A stretch of 55,000 nucleotides of DNA, from NCBI RefSeq assembly GCF_001720585.1, contig NZ_MABH01000164.1:1-55000 (forward strand), in the 5' to 3' direction. The notes under the pieces were generated by a model that made no database searches, was not told where the DNA came from, and was given only the letters and a program-made list of their open reading frames with translations. This stretch comes from Cereibacter johrii (GTDB taxonomy: Bacteria; Pseudomonadota; Alphaproteobacteria; Rhodobacterales; Rhodobacteraceae). Below are positions 17,809 to 25,925 of this stretch, one piece after another; the stretch's first letter is position 1; each line of letters opens with the position of its first letter. A program made the position numbers and the translations under genes.

Positions 17809-18186
17809 ATGATTAGATCACTCCTCTTTTTGGCGATGCTCGCATTGGCGAAGCCTCTCAGCGCAGAGCAGGTTGACATGACTGGAATGTCTTGTCGCTC
17901 CATGACGGCTATTGGGCAAATATTGACTTGGGAATTCTACGATAAAGTCGCGATCAGGTATTTTGAAGACGGAAGTGTCTCAAGTCTCCCACGCGTTGGT
18001 GTAGGTGCTTACGAACGATACGACCGAGAGGGAAATTGGGCCGCGATATATCTATTCTATGATGTTGGAACGGGCGTTCAGCTCCGGGTACTTTCTAGGC
18101 CGGGCGCGATTGCAACGGAGCAGAACAGAGCTGCACCACTCGAGCGGAATGTCAGCGCCTTTGTCGGCGAATGTGAGCAGATATGA
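17809..18186 (+). CDS. Small secreted protein of unknown function
   Basis: The 125-residue protein starts MIRSLLFLAMLALAKPLSAEQ, a convincing signal peptide with cleavage after LSA. The mature ~105 residues contain two cysteines (in SCRSMT and GECEQ), which could form a disulfide, and a WEFYDKVAIRYFEDGS segment suggesting beta strands. I recognise no family. The ribosome site is weak. It lies between the HD/HSP90-like gene and the TIR cluster, in the same direction as the cluster but ~580 bp away, so it is probably not part of it. Confidence 0.55.
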   Translation: MIRSLLFLAMLALAKPLSAEQVDMTGMSCRSMTAIGQILTWEFYDKVAIRYFEDGSVSSLPRVGVGAYERYDREGNWAAIYLFYDVGTGVQLRVLSRPGAIATEQNRAAPLERNVSAFVGECEQI

Positions 18187-18762
18187 AATAGCCCATGATT
18201 CTGTTTGTGCTCTAACCATGGCAGTAGCCGAATGCCTCAGGAATTTGATCTGGATCTAGAAGCCAGTGGCCTGTGTCTCGCTTGCCGACATTCTAGGCTC
18301 GGTACGGAGGACTGCCACAGCCGAGCTGCGCGAGATCTCGAGGGATGTCGAGCTTTGGGAGAAGTACCCGGACGCGGCTAGACGTATGGACGCGATGGCG
18401 ACCTTCGCAAGGGGCGGTGACCTGCCTGACCGCGACACGGCAGGGCGGACGCAGAAGCATTGCGAAAGCGGTCACCCATGCAGCGCACTGCGAGGCGGGC
18501 GTGTGCTACTGCATAGGGTGGGCAGCGGCTCAGGGGCGTTGTGAGCTTGCCCATCTTGGCGGAACGGTTGTCACCGGGGGGCAGCTATCGCCTCGCTCAA
18601 AACCCTGCAACGGACGGCGACCTGCAAGGCGAAGCGCAGAAGATCTGTATGGCGGAGGGAGTCCAGGAGGACAACGCTGTCTATATTCTGATTAGACTTG
18701 CCAGTCCTTGCGAGTTCCTCTTCTATGTAACTAAAGGCAACCTACATTTTTGTGGAGAAACA
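18187..18762. other. Gap upstream of the TIR cluster
   Basis: No gene is recognised. The stretch 18290-18540 is GC-rich and resembles the other scar spacers, with an AAAGCGGTCA motif near 18464. From about 18640 it becomes AT-richer and should contain the promoter of the TIR cluster. A long open frame runs through it into the first TIR gene, but the codons before 18763 show no domain, and the ribosome site sits at 18754-18757. Confidence 0.45.
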
Positions 18763-19290
18763 ATGATGGGCAGTTCTTTCGGAGCAGTACGACCTGTCCG
18801 ACGCAACGTGTTCGTCAGCTACCATCACGGTGGCGATCAGGCATATTATGACACCCTTACCAAGACAATGCATGACCGATTGCAACTTATCACTGACAAC
18901 TCTCTAGAGCGTCGTATCGACAGTAGCGACCATAACTACATCATGCGGCGCATACGAGAATATCATCTCCACGGCAGTTCTTGCACCATCGTTCTCTGCG
19001 GCGCAAACACCTGGCGACGAAAGTATGTCGACTGGGAAATCCATGCCTCGCTGATCCAGCAGATGGGACTGGTTGGGGTTTGGCTGCCCTCGCTCCCCTT
19101 ATCGCCGAATAATGGCACTGACAAGCCCGCCAGGTTGCAGGATAACATTGATTGCGGGTACGCTGTTTGGACTTCTTGGAACGAGATTGCAGCGAACGCG
19201 AATGTTCTGACTGAGGCCATTGAGCGAGCGAACAGTGCATCGAAGCTTCTCATAGAAAATACGCGCGTTCGGCAAGGTCGCAATCTATGA
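18763..19290 (+). CDS. TIR-like protein of the MTH538/ThsB type
   Basis: The start is the ATG at 18763 (or 18766), preceded by GGAG at 18754-18757. The product is 175 residues. It opens with RRNVFVSYHHGGDQAYYD (13-30), has ERRIDSSDHNYIMRRIREYHLHGSSCTIVLCG (49-80) and then TWRRKYVDWEI, with the probable catalytic Glu at 92. This is the TIR-like family used as the ThsB sensor in Thoeris, where it turns NAD+ into a signalling nucleotide on infection. It is the first gene of a tight cluster, and its stop overlaps the next start (ATGA). No ThsA partner is present. Confidence 0.8.
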   Translation: MMGSSFGAVRPVRRNVFVSYHHGGDQAYYDTLTKTMHDRLQLITDNSLERRIDSSDHNYIMRRIREYHLHGSSCTIVLCGANTWRRKYVDWEIHASLIQQMGLVGVWLPSLPLSPNNGTDKPARLQDNIDCGYAVWTSWNEIAANANVLTEAIERANSASKLLIENTRVRQGRNL

Positions 19291-20468
19291 ACCCGACAAA
19301 GGATCCGCACCATCGCCCCCAAGTTCTGGATCTACTTCGTATTCACGTTATTTGGGCAAACGGGTCTGAAGAGGGCGCACGCATCGCTGAGCTATTATCT
19401 AAGCACTTCGACGGAATTGGAATGGAGCGCGACGGTGTTGCGTATAGGGTGCCTGTGCGTTTCGCAAGCGCCCCTTGGATTGATGCATCGCCCCTTCCTG
19501 CGCTCATTGATCTGAGCCGTGCTGTCCACAATGCAATTGTGTTACTCCACGACGACGTTATGCAGGATGACGTTGAGGCATGGGACGACTACGTTAAACG
19601 AATTAGGGAAGCGATTTCCGATCGCGGCAACACTGATTTCATCATACCGTTTGGCAGTCCTTCTGGTGATGCTCCGCTCCCAACCGATGCTGCCGCCAGT
19701 ATTCAATACACATATAGAAAAGCTTGGGCTCAGGCAGGAATGTCAGCCAGTGCCCGGGACAGTAGACTGCTCTTGCATACGCTTTATCAGATACGTCGCC
19801 AGCTTGCGCTAATCGGGGGCGGGGATGGCCAAGAGAAGATTTTCGTGAGTCATGCAAAGGCGGATGGAGACACAACGGCCTCAGCGATCGTGACCTTCGT
19901 GAACGATAAGAGCCAAGATGTCACCCTTCACACCTTCTACGATGCCAAAGAGCTCAACCCAGGAGAGGATTTCAGCGAACGCTTTGCAGAGGAGATCGAG
20001 TCGGGGACCCTTCTCGCAGTTGTCTCTGACGCCTACGATTCGCGACCTTGGTGCGTGTTCGAATTGACTACTGCAAAGCGCAAACGTCGTCCCATCGTAC
20101 TTGCCGACATTGGTCAACGGAGAACTAGCCGCACGTACCCCTACGGAGCAAACCTCCCGAAAGTCAGGATCTTTCCTAAGCCCGACGACACGAGTTGGAT
20201 TGAGCCCCTGCTGGTTGAGACGATTTCAGAGGGACTGCGCTGCGATCTCTTCGAACGTCAAGCTGCCAGGGTCGTCAGGAATTCGAAGAGCGTGCTGCTG
20301 CTGCCTAGACCTCCTGAACTCTTTGACGTGATCGATGCGGATAAGTTGTCGACCCTTATCGTCTACCCGGACCCGCCCCTTAGTTCAATCGAGGAGGAAG
20401 TATTGTCTAAGGCGCTCGCAAGGATATCGCCTACTACACGTTTGTCGACGCTTGGTGAACTATCGTGA
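19287..20468 (+). CDS. Tandem TIR protein (degenerate N-terminal unit plus catalytic TIR)
   Basis: In this 393-residue protein, residues ~184-275 form a TIR domain: KIFVSHAKADGD, LHTFYDAKELNPGEDF, and RPWCVFEL with Glu 259 in the NAD-hydrolase position. Residues ~15-115 (LRIHVIWANGSEEGARIAELL, PVRFASAP, LIDLSRAVHNAIVLLHDD) look like a second, TIR-like fold without the W-x-x-x-E motif. That domain may be an inactive assembly or sensing unit. The C-terminal ~115 residues are unassigned. Its start overlaps the preceding stop (ATGA) and its stop overlaps the next GTG start, so the three genes are translationally coupled. Confidence 0.75.
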   Translation: MNPTKDPHHRPQVLDLLRIHVIWANGSEEGARIAELLSKHFDGIGMERDGVAYRVPVRFASAPWIDASPLPALIDLSRAVHNAIVLLHDDVMQDDVEAWDDYVKRIREAISDRGNTDFIIPFGSPSGDAPLPTDAAASIQYTYRKAWAQAGMSASARDSRLLLHTLYQIRRQLALIGGGDGQEKIFVSHAKADGDTTASAIVTFVNDKSQDVTLHTFYDAKELNPGEDFSERFAEEIESGTLLAVVSDAYDSRPWCVFELTTAKRKRRPIVLADIGQRRTSRTYPYGANLPKVRIFPKPDDTSWIEPLLVETISEGLRCDLFERQAARVVRNSKSVLLLPRPPELFDVIDADKLSTLIVYPDPPLSSIEEEVLSKALARISPTTRLSTLGELS

Positions 20469-21373
20469 GCGCTCTCAAAGGCAAACTAGTGGCTCTGTCG
20501 GTGAGCGACGCCCCTGATCGGGCCCGGCTCGGTCTGCCGAAGCGTGAGGTAGATCGGGCGCTTTTCTCGATATGCACAGTGATGGTTCGATCTGGTGCCA
20601 GAATTGTTTACAGCGGCAATCTAGACCCAAGCGGTCTGACTTTCACTATGTTCCGACATCTGGCTGGTGCTTACGTTGCAACAGGAAAGGCGCCGTTCAT
20701 ACATATCATCCCCGAGCCAGTTTTTCGTGAAACGACCTTCGACGCACTAGGCTTGGTCTTGCGTGAAGGTGCGTCAGTTGTAGAAACGCTTGTTCATATA
20801 GAAGGTGGCCTTGTCCCAATACGATCAGTAGAGGACGGCTTGCGCGTCGGAAGGGGCGCCTCGAGTGTCAGGTTGCGCAATGACGAGGAGTTCAGGATTT
20901 GGCTTGAAGCCAAGTCCCAGCTCGATAGCGCTTCAGCATTTTCGGCGGCCAGGGAGTCAATGACACATGTGTCTCAAGCGCGCGTTGTGCTTGGCGGGAA
21001 GATGGGATTGCTAGATGTTCCCGACGACGCTTATCAGGGTGCTATGCCTGGAATTGTGGAGGAGACGCTCCTTGCACTGGCAGCGGACCTCCCGTGCGTT
21101 CCGTTAGGCGCCTTTGGCGGTGCGGCGCGTGATGTTGCTATTGCTTTGCACCTGCTCGACCCCGCAAAACGTGTACCGCGAGGTGAGCAGTCAGCAACGT
21201 ATGATGCGTCGCTACGACAGGTCGCTGCATATCGCCACAGAATTCCCGCACACCTTGAATCCGCCTTGAAGTCGCTTGCCGATGACGATCGCAGTGAAGC
21301 AATGGCATATGAAATAGCTGATCTCCTTGAACTATGGCTTACTCACCAGCAGGCCCTAAACTCCAAAGAATGA
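20465..21373 (+). CDS. SLOG-domain protein (predicted nucleotide-derivative sensor)
   Basis: This 302-residue protein starts at a GTG overlapping the previous stop (GTGA). The N-terminal Rossmann-like half has VALSVSDAPDRARLGL, then RIVYSGNLDPSGLT (44-57). The second half has RVVLGGKMG and MPGIVEETLLALAADLPCVPLGAFGGAARDVA. These glycine motifs fit the SLOG superfamily (Smf/DprA, LOG, TRPM and ThsA C-terminal domains), which binds nucleotide-related ligands. In Thoeris the ThsA SLOG domain binds the TIR product, so this free SLOG protein could sense the signal made by the adjacent TIRs. No effector domain is visible in it. Confidence 0.7.
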   Translation: MSALKGKLVALSVSDAPDRARLGLPKREVDRALFSICTVMVRSGARIVYSGNLDPSGLTFTMFRHLAGAYVATGKAPFIHIIPEPVFRETTFDALGLVLREGASVVETLVHIEGGLVPIRSVEDGLRVGRGASSVRLRNDEEFRIWLEAKSQLDSASAFSAARESMTHVSQARVVLGGKMGLLDVPDDAYQGAMPGIVEETLLALAADLPCVPLGAFGGAARDVAIALHLLDPAKRVPRGEQSATYDASLRQVAAYRHRIPAHLESALKSLADDDRSEAMAYEIADLLELWLTHQQALNSKE

Positions 21374-21389
21374 CCGCAGGCACAAAAAC

Positions 21390-22427
21390 ATGAAAGTAAT
21401 GATTCTGGGTGGGTTACCTGATCAAACATCGTCAGTGGGATCAATCAAAAGTGCGAGGCTTATGAATGGCGTTTCTCAATTGGCTCATCAATTGGTGGCA
21501 GATGGTCACGACTTAGTTCTGTGCAGCCCATTTGAAGGCTCCGCCGACCACGCAGCACTAACGGGACTGGAAAATAGCGACAGACCAGCACGGATTGAGT
21601 TTCATTTTCCAGATGTTGAGATCATCCGAAAACGAGTTGAGGAGTGGGCTGGGCGCCTTCCCAATGTTACATTCGATATGTTTCCCCATCACCCTCCAGT
21701 GACTGATGAGCCAGATGCTTCAATGTATTCATGGCTCCTCTCGCAACTGAGCGCCTTGGATCGAGCATCTGCACTGATCTCCATAGGAGGAAGGATCGGA
21801 GCTTCTGCAGAACTTTTGCTTAAGCTCGCTCACAGCCGCGGCCGACTAATTATTCCACTGGCGGGATTAAAAGGGGCCTCTGCTAGATTCCTCGAATCCC
21901 ATCGATCAGAATATGATGACATTCTCGGAGACGATATCCAGGCCCTTCACGAGATTGAGGCCGATAAAGACTTCTCATCCATCCTTTCAAAAGCCATTCA
22001 CAAACAGTCGCCCAGAAAAATGGCAAACCGGCGCGCTTTCATCAGCTATGCGAAGGCACATGCAGATGACGCCGACTTTGTCGAAGTGACACTGCGCCGT
22101 CGCGGGTTTGACGTCGTTCGCGATGAAGCTTCCTTCTCTCCGGGCCACAATATACCGACCGAGATAAGGGAAAAAATATTTAGTTCAGAGGTCTTCATAG
22201 CGCTTTGGTGCGCAGCCTACGCTTGTAGCCCATGGTGTTTCGATGAGATGGAACTAGCTCTTGATCGCCTAGAGGCGGGAAAGATTGCCCTATGGATTTT
22301 GCAACTTGACGATACCCGTATTGTCCCGCCGAGGGCGAGAGATAAACTTTCATATCCCGCCCAAAATAGAGATAAGCTCAAGGGCGCCCTGGAAGTTATG
22401 ATCGCCTCTGGATTGGCGAAACCCTAG
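21390..22427 (+). CDS. SLOG-like/TIR fusion protein
   Basis: In this 345-residue protein, the N-terminal ~200 residues begin MKVMILGGLPDQT and include DLVLCSP, ASALISIGGRIGASAELL and RLIIPLAGLKG. This pattern fits a SLOG/nucleoside-deoxyribosyltransferase-like Rossmann fold. Residues ~213-310 are a TIR domain: RRAFISYAKAHADDADF, FDVVRDEASFSPGHNIP and SPWCFDEME with the likely catalytic Glu 286. Fusion suggests one protein couples ligand binding and NAD+ processing. It follows the free SLOG gene by 16 bp. AT content is high compared with chromosome flanks. Confidence 0.75.
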   Translation: MKVMILGGLPDQTSSVGSIKSARLMNGVSQLAHQLVADGHDLVLCSPFEGSADHAALTGLENSDRPARIEFHFPDVEIIRKRVEEWAGRLPNVTFDMFPHHPPVTDEPDASMYSWLLSQLSALDRASALISIGGRIGASAELLLKLAHSRGRLIIPLAGLKGASARFLESHRSEYDDILGDDIQALHEIEADKDFSSILSKAIHKQSPRKMANRRAFISYAKAHADDADFVEVTLRRRGFDVVRDEASFSPGHNIPTEIREKIFSSEVFIALWCAAYACSPWCFDEMELALDRLEAGKIALWILQLDDTRIVPPRARDKLSYPAQNRDKLKGALEVMIASGLAKP

Positions 22428-22502
22428 CATCCTCGATCCCGTAGAAAACTCTATTCTTCAGGAACTGAGGCAGAAGCTGATCACTGAAGGGGTGATGCAC
22501 TA

Positions 22503-23054
22503 ATGGCCGACTACTTTACGCGTTCCGAGTATGTTGGATTCGCCCAAGGACTTTCACTTCAGGAGCGCACAAACGTTCGAAAGCGCGCTGAGACGCGTTC
22601 TCCAGACCGAGCCATCTTCCTTTCTCATTCAAGCAAAGATGAGGACATACTCCCTGGGGTCATTCGAATTCTGGAACTTCACGGCGCCACGGTTTACATT
22701 GACAAAAAGGACCCGGGCCTGCCACCTTACACGAATAAGGAAACAGCCGCAAGCTTGAGGCTCAGGATTCGGCAAGCAAGAAAGTTTATACTTCTCGCCT
22801 CAGAAAACAGCAAGGACAGCAGGTGGGTGCCGTGGGAATTGGGAATCGCAGATGGCTACAAATCGTTTGATAATATTGCAGTACTCCCGGTCCTAGAAGA
22901 CACGAGACAAGATAGCTGGACAAGCTGGGAGTATCTAGGGCTCTATGATCGCGTGGCTTGGAAGATGTTTAGAGGTAAAGAAGAGGAAGAGTGGATGGGC
23001 TGGGATAGGAGGGAAAACACCGCACATCCTTTACGCACTTGGTTGAACCGTTGA
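22503..23054 (+). CDS. Single-domain TIR protein
   Basis: This 183-residue protein has a ~35-residue N-terminal extension, then a TIR domain (36-135): RAIFLSHSSKDEDIL, ATVYIDKKDPGLPP, ARKFILLASENSKDSRWVPWELGIAD with Glu 112 in the catalytic position. It ends with a tryptophan-rich tail. It lies 75 bp after the fusion gene with its own ribosome site (AAGGGG), and is the last member of the cluster. It may be the NAD-depleting effector or a second signal generator; the sequence alone does not decide. Confidence 0.8.
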   Translation: MADYFTRSEYVGFAQGLSLQERTNVRKRAETRSPDRAIFLSHSSKDEDILPGVIRILELHGATVYIDKKDPGLPPYTNKETAASLRLRIRQARKFILLASENSKDSRWVPWELGIADGYKSFDNIAVLPVLEDTRQDSWTSWEYLGLYDRVAWKMFRGKEEEEWMGWDRRENTAHPLRTWLNR

Positions 23055-23520
23055 GTGTTTCACTCGCTTTGCCTCGGCCGGGTGAACCTCGCGTTTGCTG
23101 CAGACGACCGCTACACGCCCTTCCACGTCGAAAAGGCCGAGACATTCAACAAGTGCCGCCCTCTCAGATCGAAGGTCCCGCGTCACCACCTTCAGATGGC
23201 GGCATGCGGGCGCGGCAGCGATATCTTTGGGTCAGAGCGTTGCTTGGGCAGAGCTGCTCCGGGCGGACCTAAGGCCCGAAGCATAGCCGTCCATGATCGG
23301 GAGCACTAGGGTGACAGCTACCGCCCGCAGATGCTGCGCACTTATTTGAAGGACCGATTCTCGGAACGCTGCCGCGCAGCAATCTTCGAGTTCGAACGTC
23401 TGCAATGGGCCGACGACCTGCGTTTCATCGTGGTGGGCCAGCTGACCGAGCTGACGCAGACGCCACAAACGGCCTGATGCTCTCATGCTGGATTGTCGGC
23501 AGTAAGATCTGCGTTGAGCT
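23055..23520. other. Convergent spacer with decayed repeat sequence, no gene seen
   Basis: About 470 bases between the last TIR gene and the convergent membrane-protein operon. The segment around 23352-23410 (CGCAGCAATCTTCGAGTTCGA) loosely matches 26236-26275 (CGCAGCATTCGTCGAGTTCGA), marking another copy of the scar sequence. No convincing gene is present. Confidence 0.5.
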
Positions 23521-25167
23521 TCAGGGCGTACAGAAATCCGGCAAAGCCCGCTCGGGTAACATCACCCCGGACAGGGACAGGGCAATGATCGCAGTCGGCC
23601 CCGCAGTATTGTCGCTCTCCAGCTTCGTCGGCAAGCGGATTTCCGCCCTAGGCGCAAGGCCGGATCCCTCTGCCAAGATCGAGAAGACATTGGTCGATGC
23701 CGAGCCGGTAAAGGTCCGATTCCGATGCTTCCAGCCGCGATCCTGGACAAGTTCCAGAGCGACGCGCGCCGAGGGTGCAATCCGGGTGGCCTCTCCGGCA
23801 CCGGCGTGCAGCACATATCCGCCCGCCGTGTTCGCCTCGGCCCAGTCGAAGACGATCTCCTCCGTTCCCAGCGTCAGTTTACCCGAAGATTCCTGCTCTT
23901 CGCGCAGCCCTAGGGGAACCTCCACCGTGACGGTGATGCTCCCCACGACCTGGGGACGCAGTTGGTCCGGGTCGGGGATCGCCTGCTCCATTCCTTCGAC
24001 CCATGGGGCCAGCAGGTGGTCCCCGGCTTGCGCCCGCAACCCTTGCTCCAATGCCGCAACCTGTGCCGGAGACCGTGCCTGAAGGTTGTCCCGCATCCCG
24101 GTGTAAAGCACCAGCAGCGACCCGGCGGTCTTGCAGGCGAGTTGCCTGTCAGCATCCGCCAATTCGGACAGGGCGACTTCCCCCACCGCGACCTTCGCCG
24201 CGCTGCCACGCTCCTTCCCCCGCTCGGCCAGCATCGCTTCCAGCACCTTGCGGGTCTCTGCCTTGTGCTCGTCGACCAGGGCGCGCAGTTCCTTCTCGAA
24301 ATCGTCGCGCTTGAGGTATTCCTCTAGCTTGATCATGGCGACATCCGCGCCGACCCAAGCGATCCCCGCCCCGATCAGGCCGCAGGCCGCCGCCCCAGGC
24401 CCGGTCCAGGAACAGACGGCCGCACCGGTCCCTCCGCCGGCCAACGTGGCCGCCCATTTCGTCCCGGTCTTGGCCGCCACTTTCGCCGCCAGCTTGACGC
24501 CCAGTTTCGTGGCGAAAACCTTGGTCATGCCCTTTAGCGCAACCGCTTCCAGCGCCACCATGCCCCCTGTCTTCGTGATCCGAATCTTGCTGTCCTTTAG
24601 CGCCCTGGCGACCACCGGCCCGAGTGCCTCGGCTCCACCCGGCAGTTCTGCCATCGCCCTGTCCAGCACGCCGAAGTATCTTTGATCGAATTCCCGGCCC
24701 AGATCCGCCGCAACCGAGTCCAACCGCCTGTCCAGGCCGGCGAACATGTACTTGTCCAGACCGGAGGATATCTCCCCGATTGCCGCCGCGCCCAGTTCCA
24801 GCCATTCGCCCTTCAGCGAATAGTGGAAAACCATATAGGCCGGGATGCCCGCATAGACCGGCGCATAGGCCTTATCCAGCATCGGGTCGATCTCTGCCCG
24901 GACCTTGGCGGCTTCTTCCCCCGCCACGGCAAACCAGTGTTCCACCTGCGTCGCCTTGGCTTCGGCTTCGGCGGGGCTCTGGCTGGCGGCCTTGCCTTCG
25001 CCCTCGGCGCCCTGCTTTGCCAGTTGCCGGCTGGCCGCGAAGTGCAGTGCCAGCGTGACCAGCAGAAGGACGGCGATGGTTCCCCAGAACCAGTGCGACG
25101 CCTTCAGCCGCTTCGCGGTCGGCCTGCCGGAAGCTTGAGCGGGGTCTTTCGGGCTCGTGGCCATCAT
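23521..25167 (-). CDS. Membrane-anchored protein with glycine/alanine-rich hydrophobic core, unknown function
   Basis: The start is the ATG at 25167, whose ATGA overlaps the stop of the upstream membrane gene; the product is 548 residues. A single N-terminal transmembrane helix (about 25-45, WFWGTIAVLLLVTLALHF) is followed by a charged helical region. A long Gly/Ala-rich hydrophobic stretch (roughly 190-285, KLAAKVAAKTGTKWAATL to AGIAWVGAD) could insert into a membrane. The C-terminal ~150 residues look beta-rich. I recognise no named family. Coupling to the multi-pass protein suggests the two form an envelope complex. GC is higher than in the TIR cluster. Confidence 0.65.
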   Translation of the reverse strand: MMATSPKDPAQASGRPTAKRLKASHWFWGTIAVLLLVTLALHFAASRQLAKQGAEGEGKAASQSPAEAEAKATQVEHWFAVAGEEAAKVRAEIDPMLDKAYAPVYAGIPAYMVFHYSLKGEWLELGAAAIGEISSGLDKYMFAGLDRRLDSVAADLGREFDQRYFGVLDRAMAELPGGAEALGPVVARALKDSKIRITKTGGMVALEAVALKGMTKVFATKLGVKLAAKVAAKTGTKWAATLAGGGTGAAVCSWTGPGAAACGLIGAGIAWVGADVAMIKLEEYLKRDDFEKELRALVDEHKAETRKVLEAMLAERGKERGSAAKVAVGEVALSELADADRQLACKTAGSLLVLYTGMRDNLQARSPAQVAALEQGLRAQAGDHLLAPWVEGMEQAIPDPDQLRPQVVGSITVTVEVPLGLREEQESSGKLTLGTEEIVFDWAEANTAGGYVLHAGAGEATRIAPSARVALELVQDRGWKHRNRTFTGSASTNVFSILAEGSGLAPRAEIRLPTKLESDNTAGPTAIIALSLSGVMLPERALPDFCTP

Positions 25168-25925
25168 GCCTCTCTGTCGTAATGCGTGTCTATGAAATTG
25201 GTGACGACCACGCCCGACCGCGCAGCGAGGAACCCGAACAATGCCGCATCGAGGTTGAACAGCAGGGCAACCAGCGGATAGTCGCGCAACTGCGCCACTA
25301 GCCACAGCTTCGCCGCCTTGAACGCATAGCCGAAGGCCAGGACCTCGGCAATCCAGCCCCGCCGTTCCGGAAGCGCATCAAACCCCAACCGCACCGCCTC
25401 GGAAAACGTGGCGTCGAGCATCGAAAGGGGAACGCTCGTCGTCCGCCAGGAAATAAGGAACAGGACGATGGCGAAAGGGAGACCGACCAGCCAGGCACTG
25501 GGCCCCAGGGTAAGTATCCGGTCGAACGGCGGCATGAAATGGCGACCGACGAACCCCCTCGCCCAGAGAAACAGCCAGGCGGTCGAGAACACCAGCCCGA
25601 GCAGAACGGCTGCCTCGGCCGCCGACATGTTCAACACCTGCCAAGCCAGGAAGGGAACCAGCGCCCCCACCAGTAAGGTCGATGAGAAGAAGGCTAGGAT
25701 CCGCCCGGACAACCAGCGCGACAGCCAGGACTCTGGCTTCAGCACAATCCCGCGCTCGGCCAGCCAGTGATCGATCACCAGCGACCAGTTCCCCAAGAAG
25801 ATCATTGCGGCCAGCAGCAGAAGCCAAAGGACTGCCAAGTCAGAAAAGGCGTAACTTAACCGCCAGAGGTAAAGCAGAAGCCCCGAAAGGAGAGATGTCG
25901 CCAAGGAGATGGAAAGGTTTCTCAT
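25164..25925 (-). CDS. Multi-pass inner-membrane protein, unknown function
   Basis: This 253-residue protein has about five to six hydrophobic segments, including LLSGLLLYLWRLSYAF, LAVLWLLLLAAMIFLGNWSLVI, ILAFFSSTLLVGALVPFLAW, AAVLLGLVFSTAWLFLWA and WLVGLPFAIVLFLISW. No catalytic motif stands out. It is the first gene of a two-gene minus-strand operon and overlaps the next gene by ATGA. A membrane system of unknown job, possibly defence-related because of its location. Confidence 0.7.
   Translation of the reverse strand: MRNLSISLATSLLSGLLLYLWRLSYAFSDLAVLWLLLLAAMIFLGNWSLVIDHWLAERGIVLKPESWLSRWLSGRILAFFSSTLLVGALVPFLAWQVLNMSAAEAAVLLGLVFSTAWLFLWARGFVGRHFMPPFDRILTLGPSAWLVGLPFAIVLFLISWRTTSVPLSMLDATFSEAVRLGFDALPERRGWIAEVLAFGYAFKAAKLWLVAQLRDYPLVALLFNLDAALFGFLAARSGVVVTNFIDTHYDREA

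Noticed and set aside
18541-18762. Longer N-terminus for the first TIR gene starting at 18541
   Set aside because: The 74 extra residues have no domain, and a good GGAG site sits directly before the ATG pair at 18763 and 18766.
23053-23066. GAGTG-TTT-CACTC hairpin after the last TIR gene
   Set aside because: The stem is only 5 bp, overlaps the stop codon and has no T-run, so it is too weak to call a terminator.
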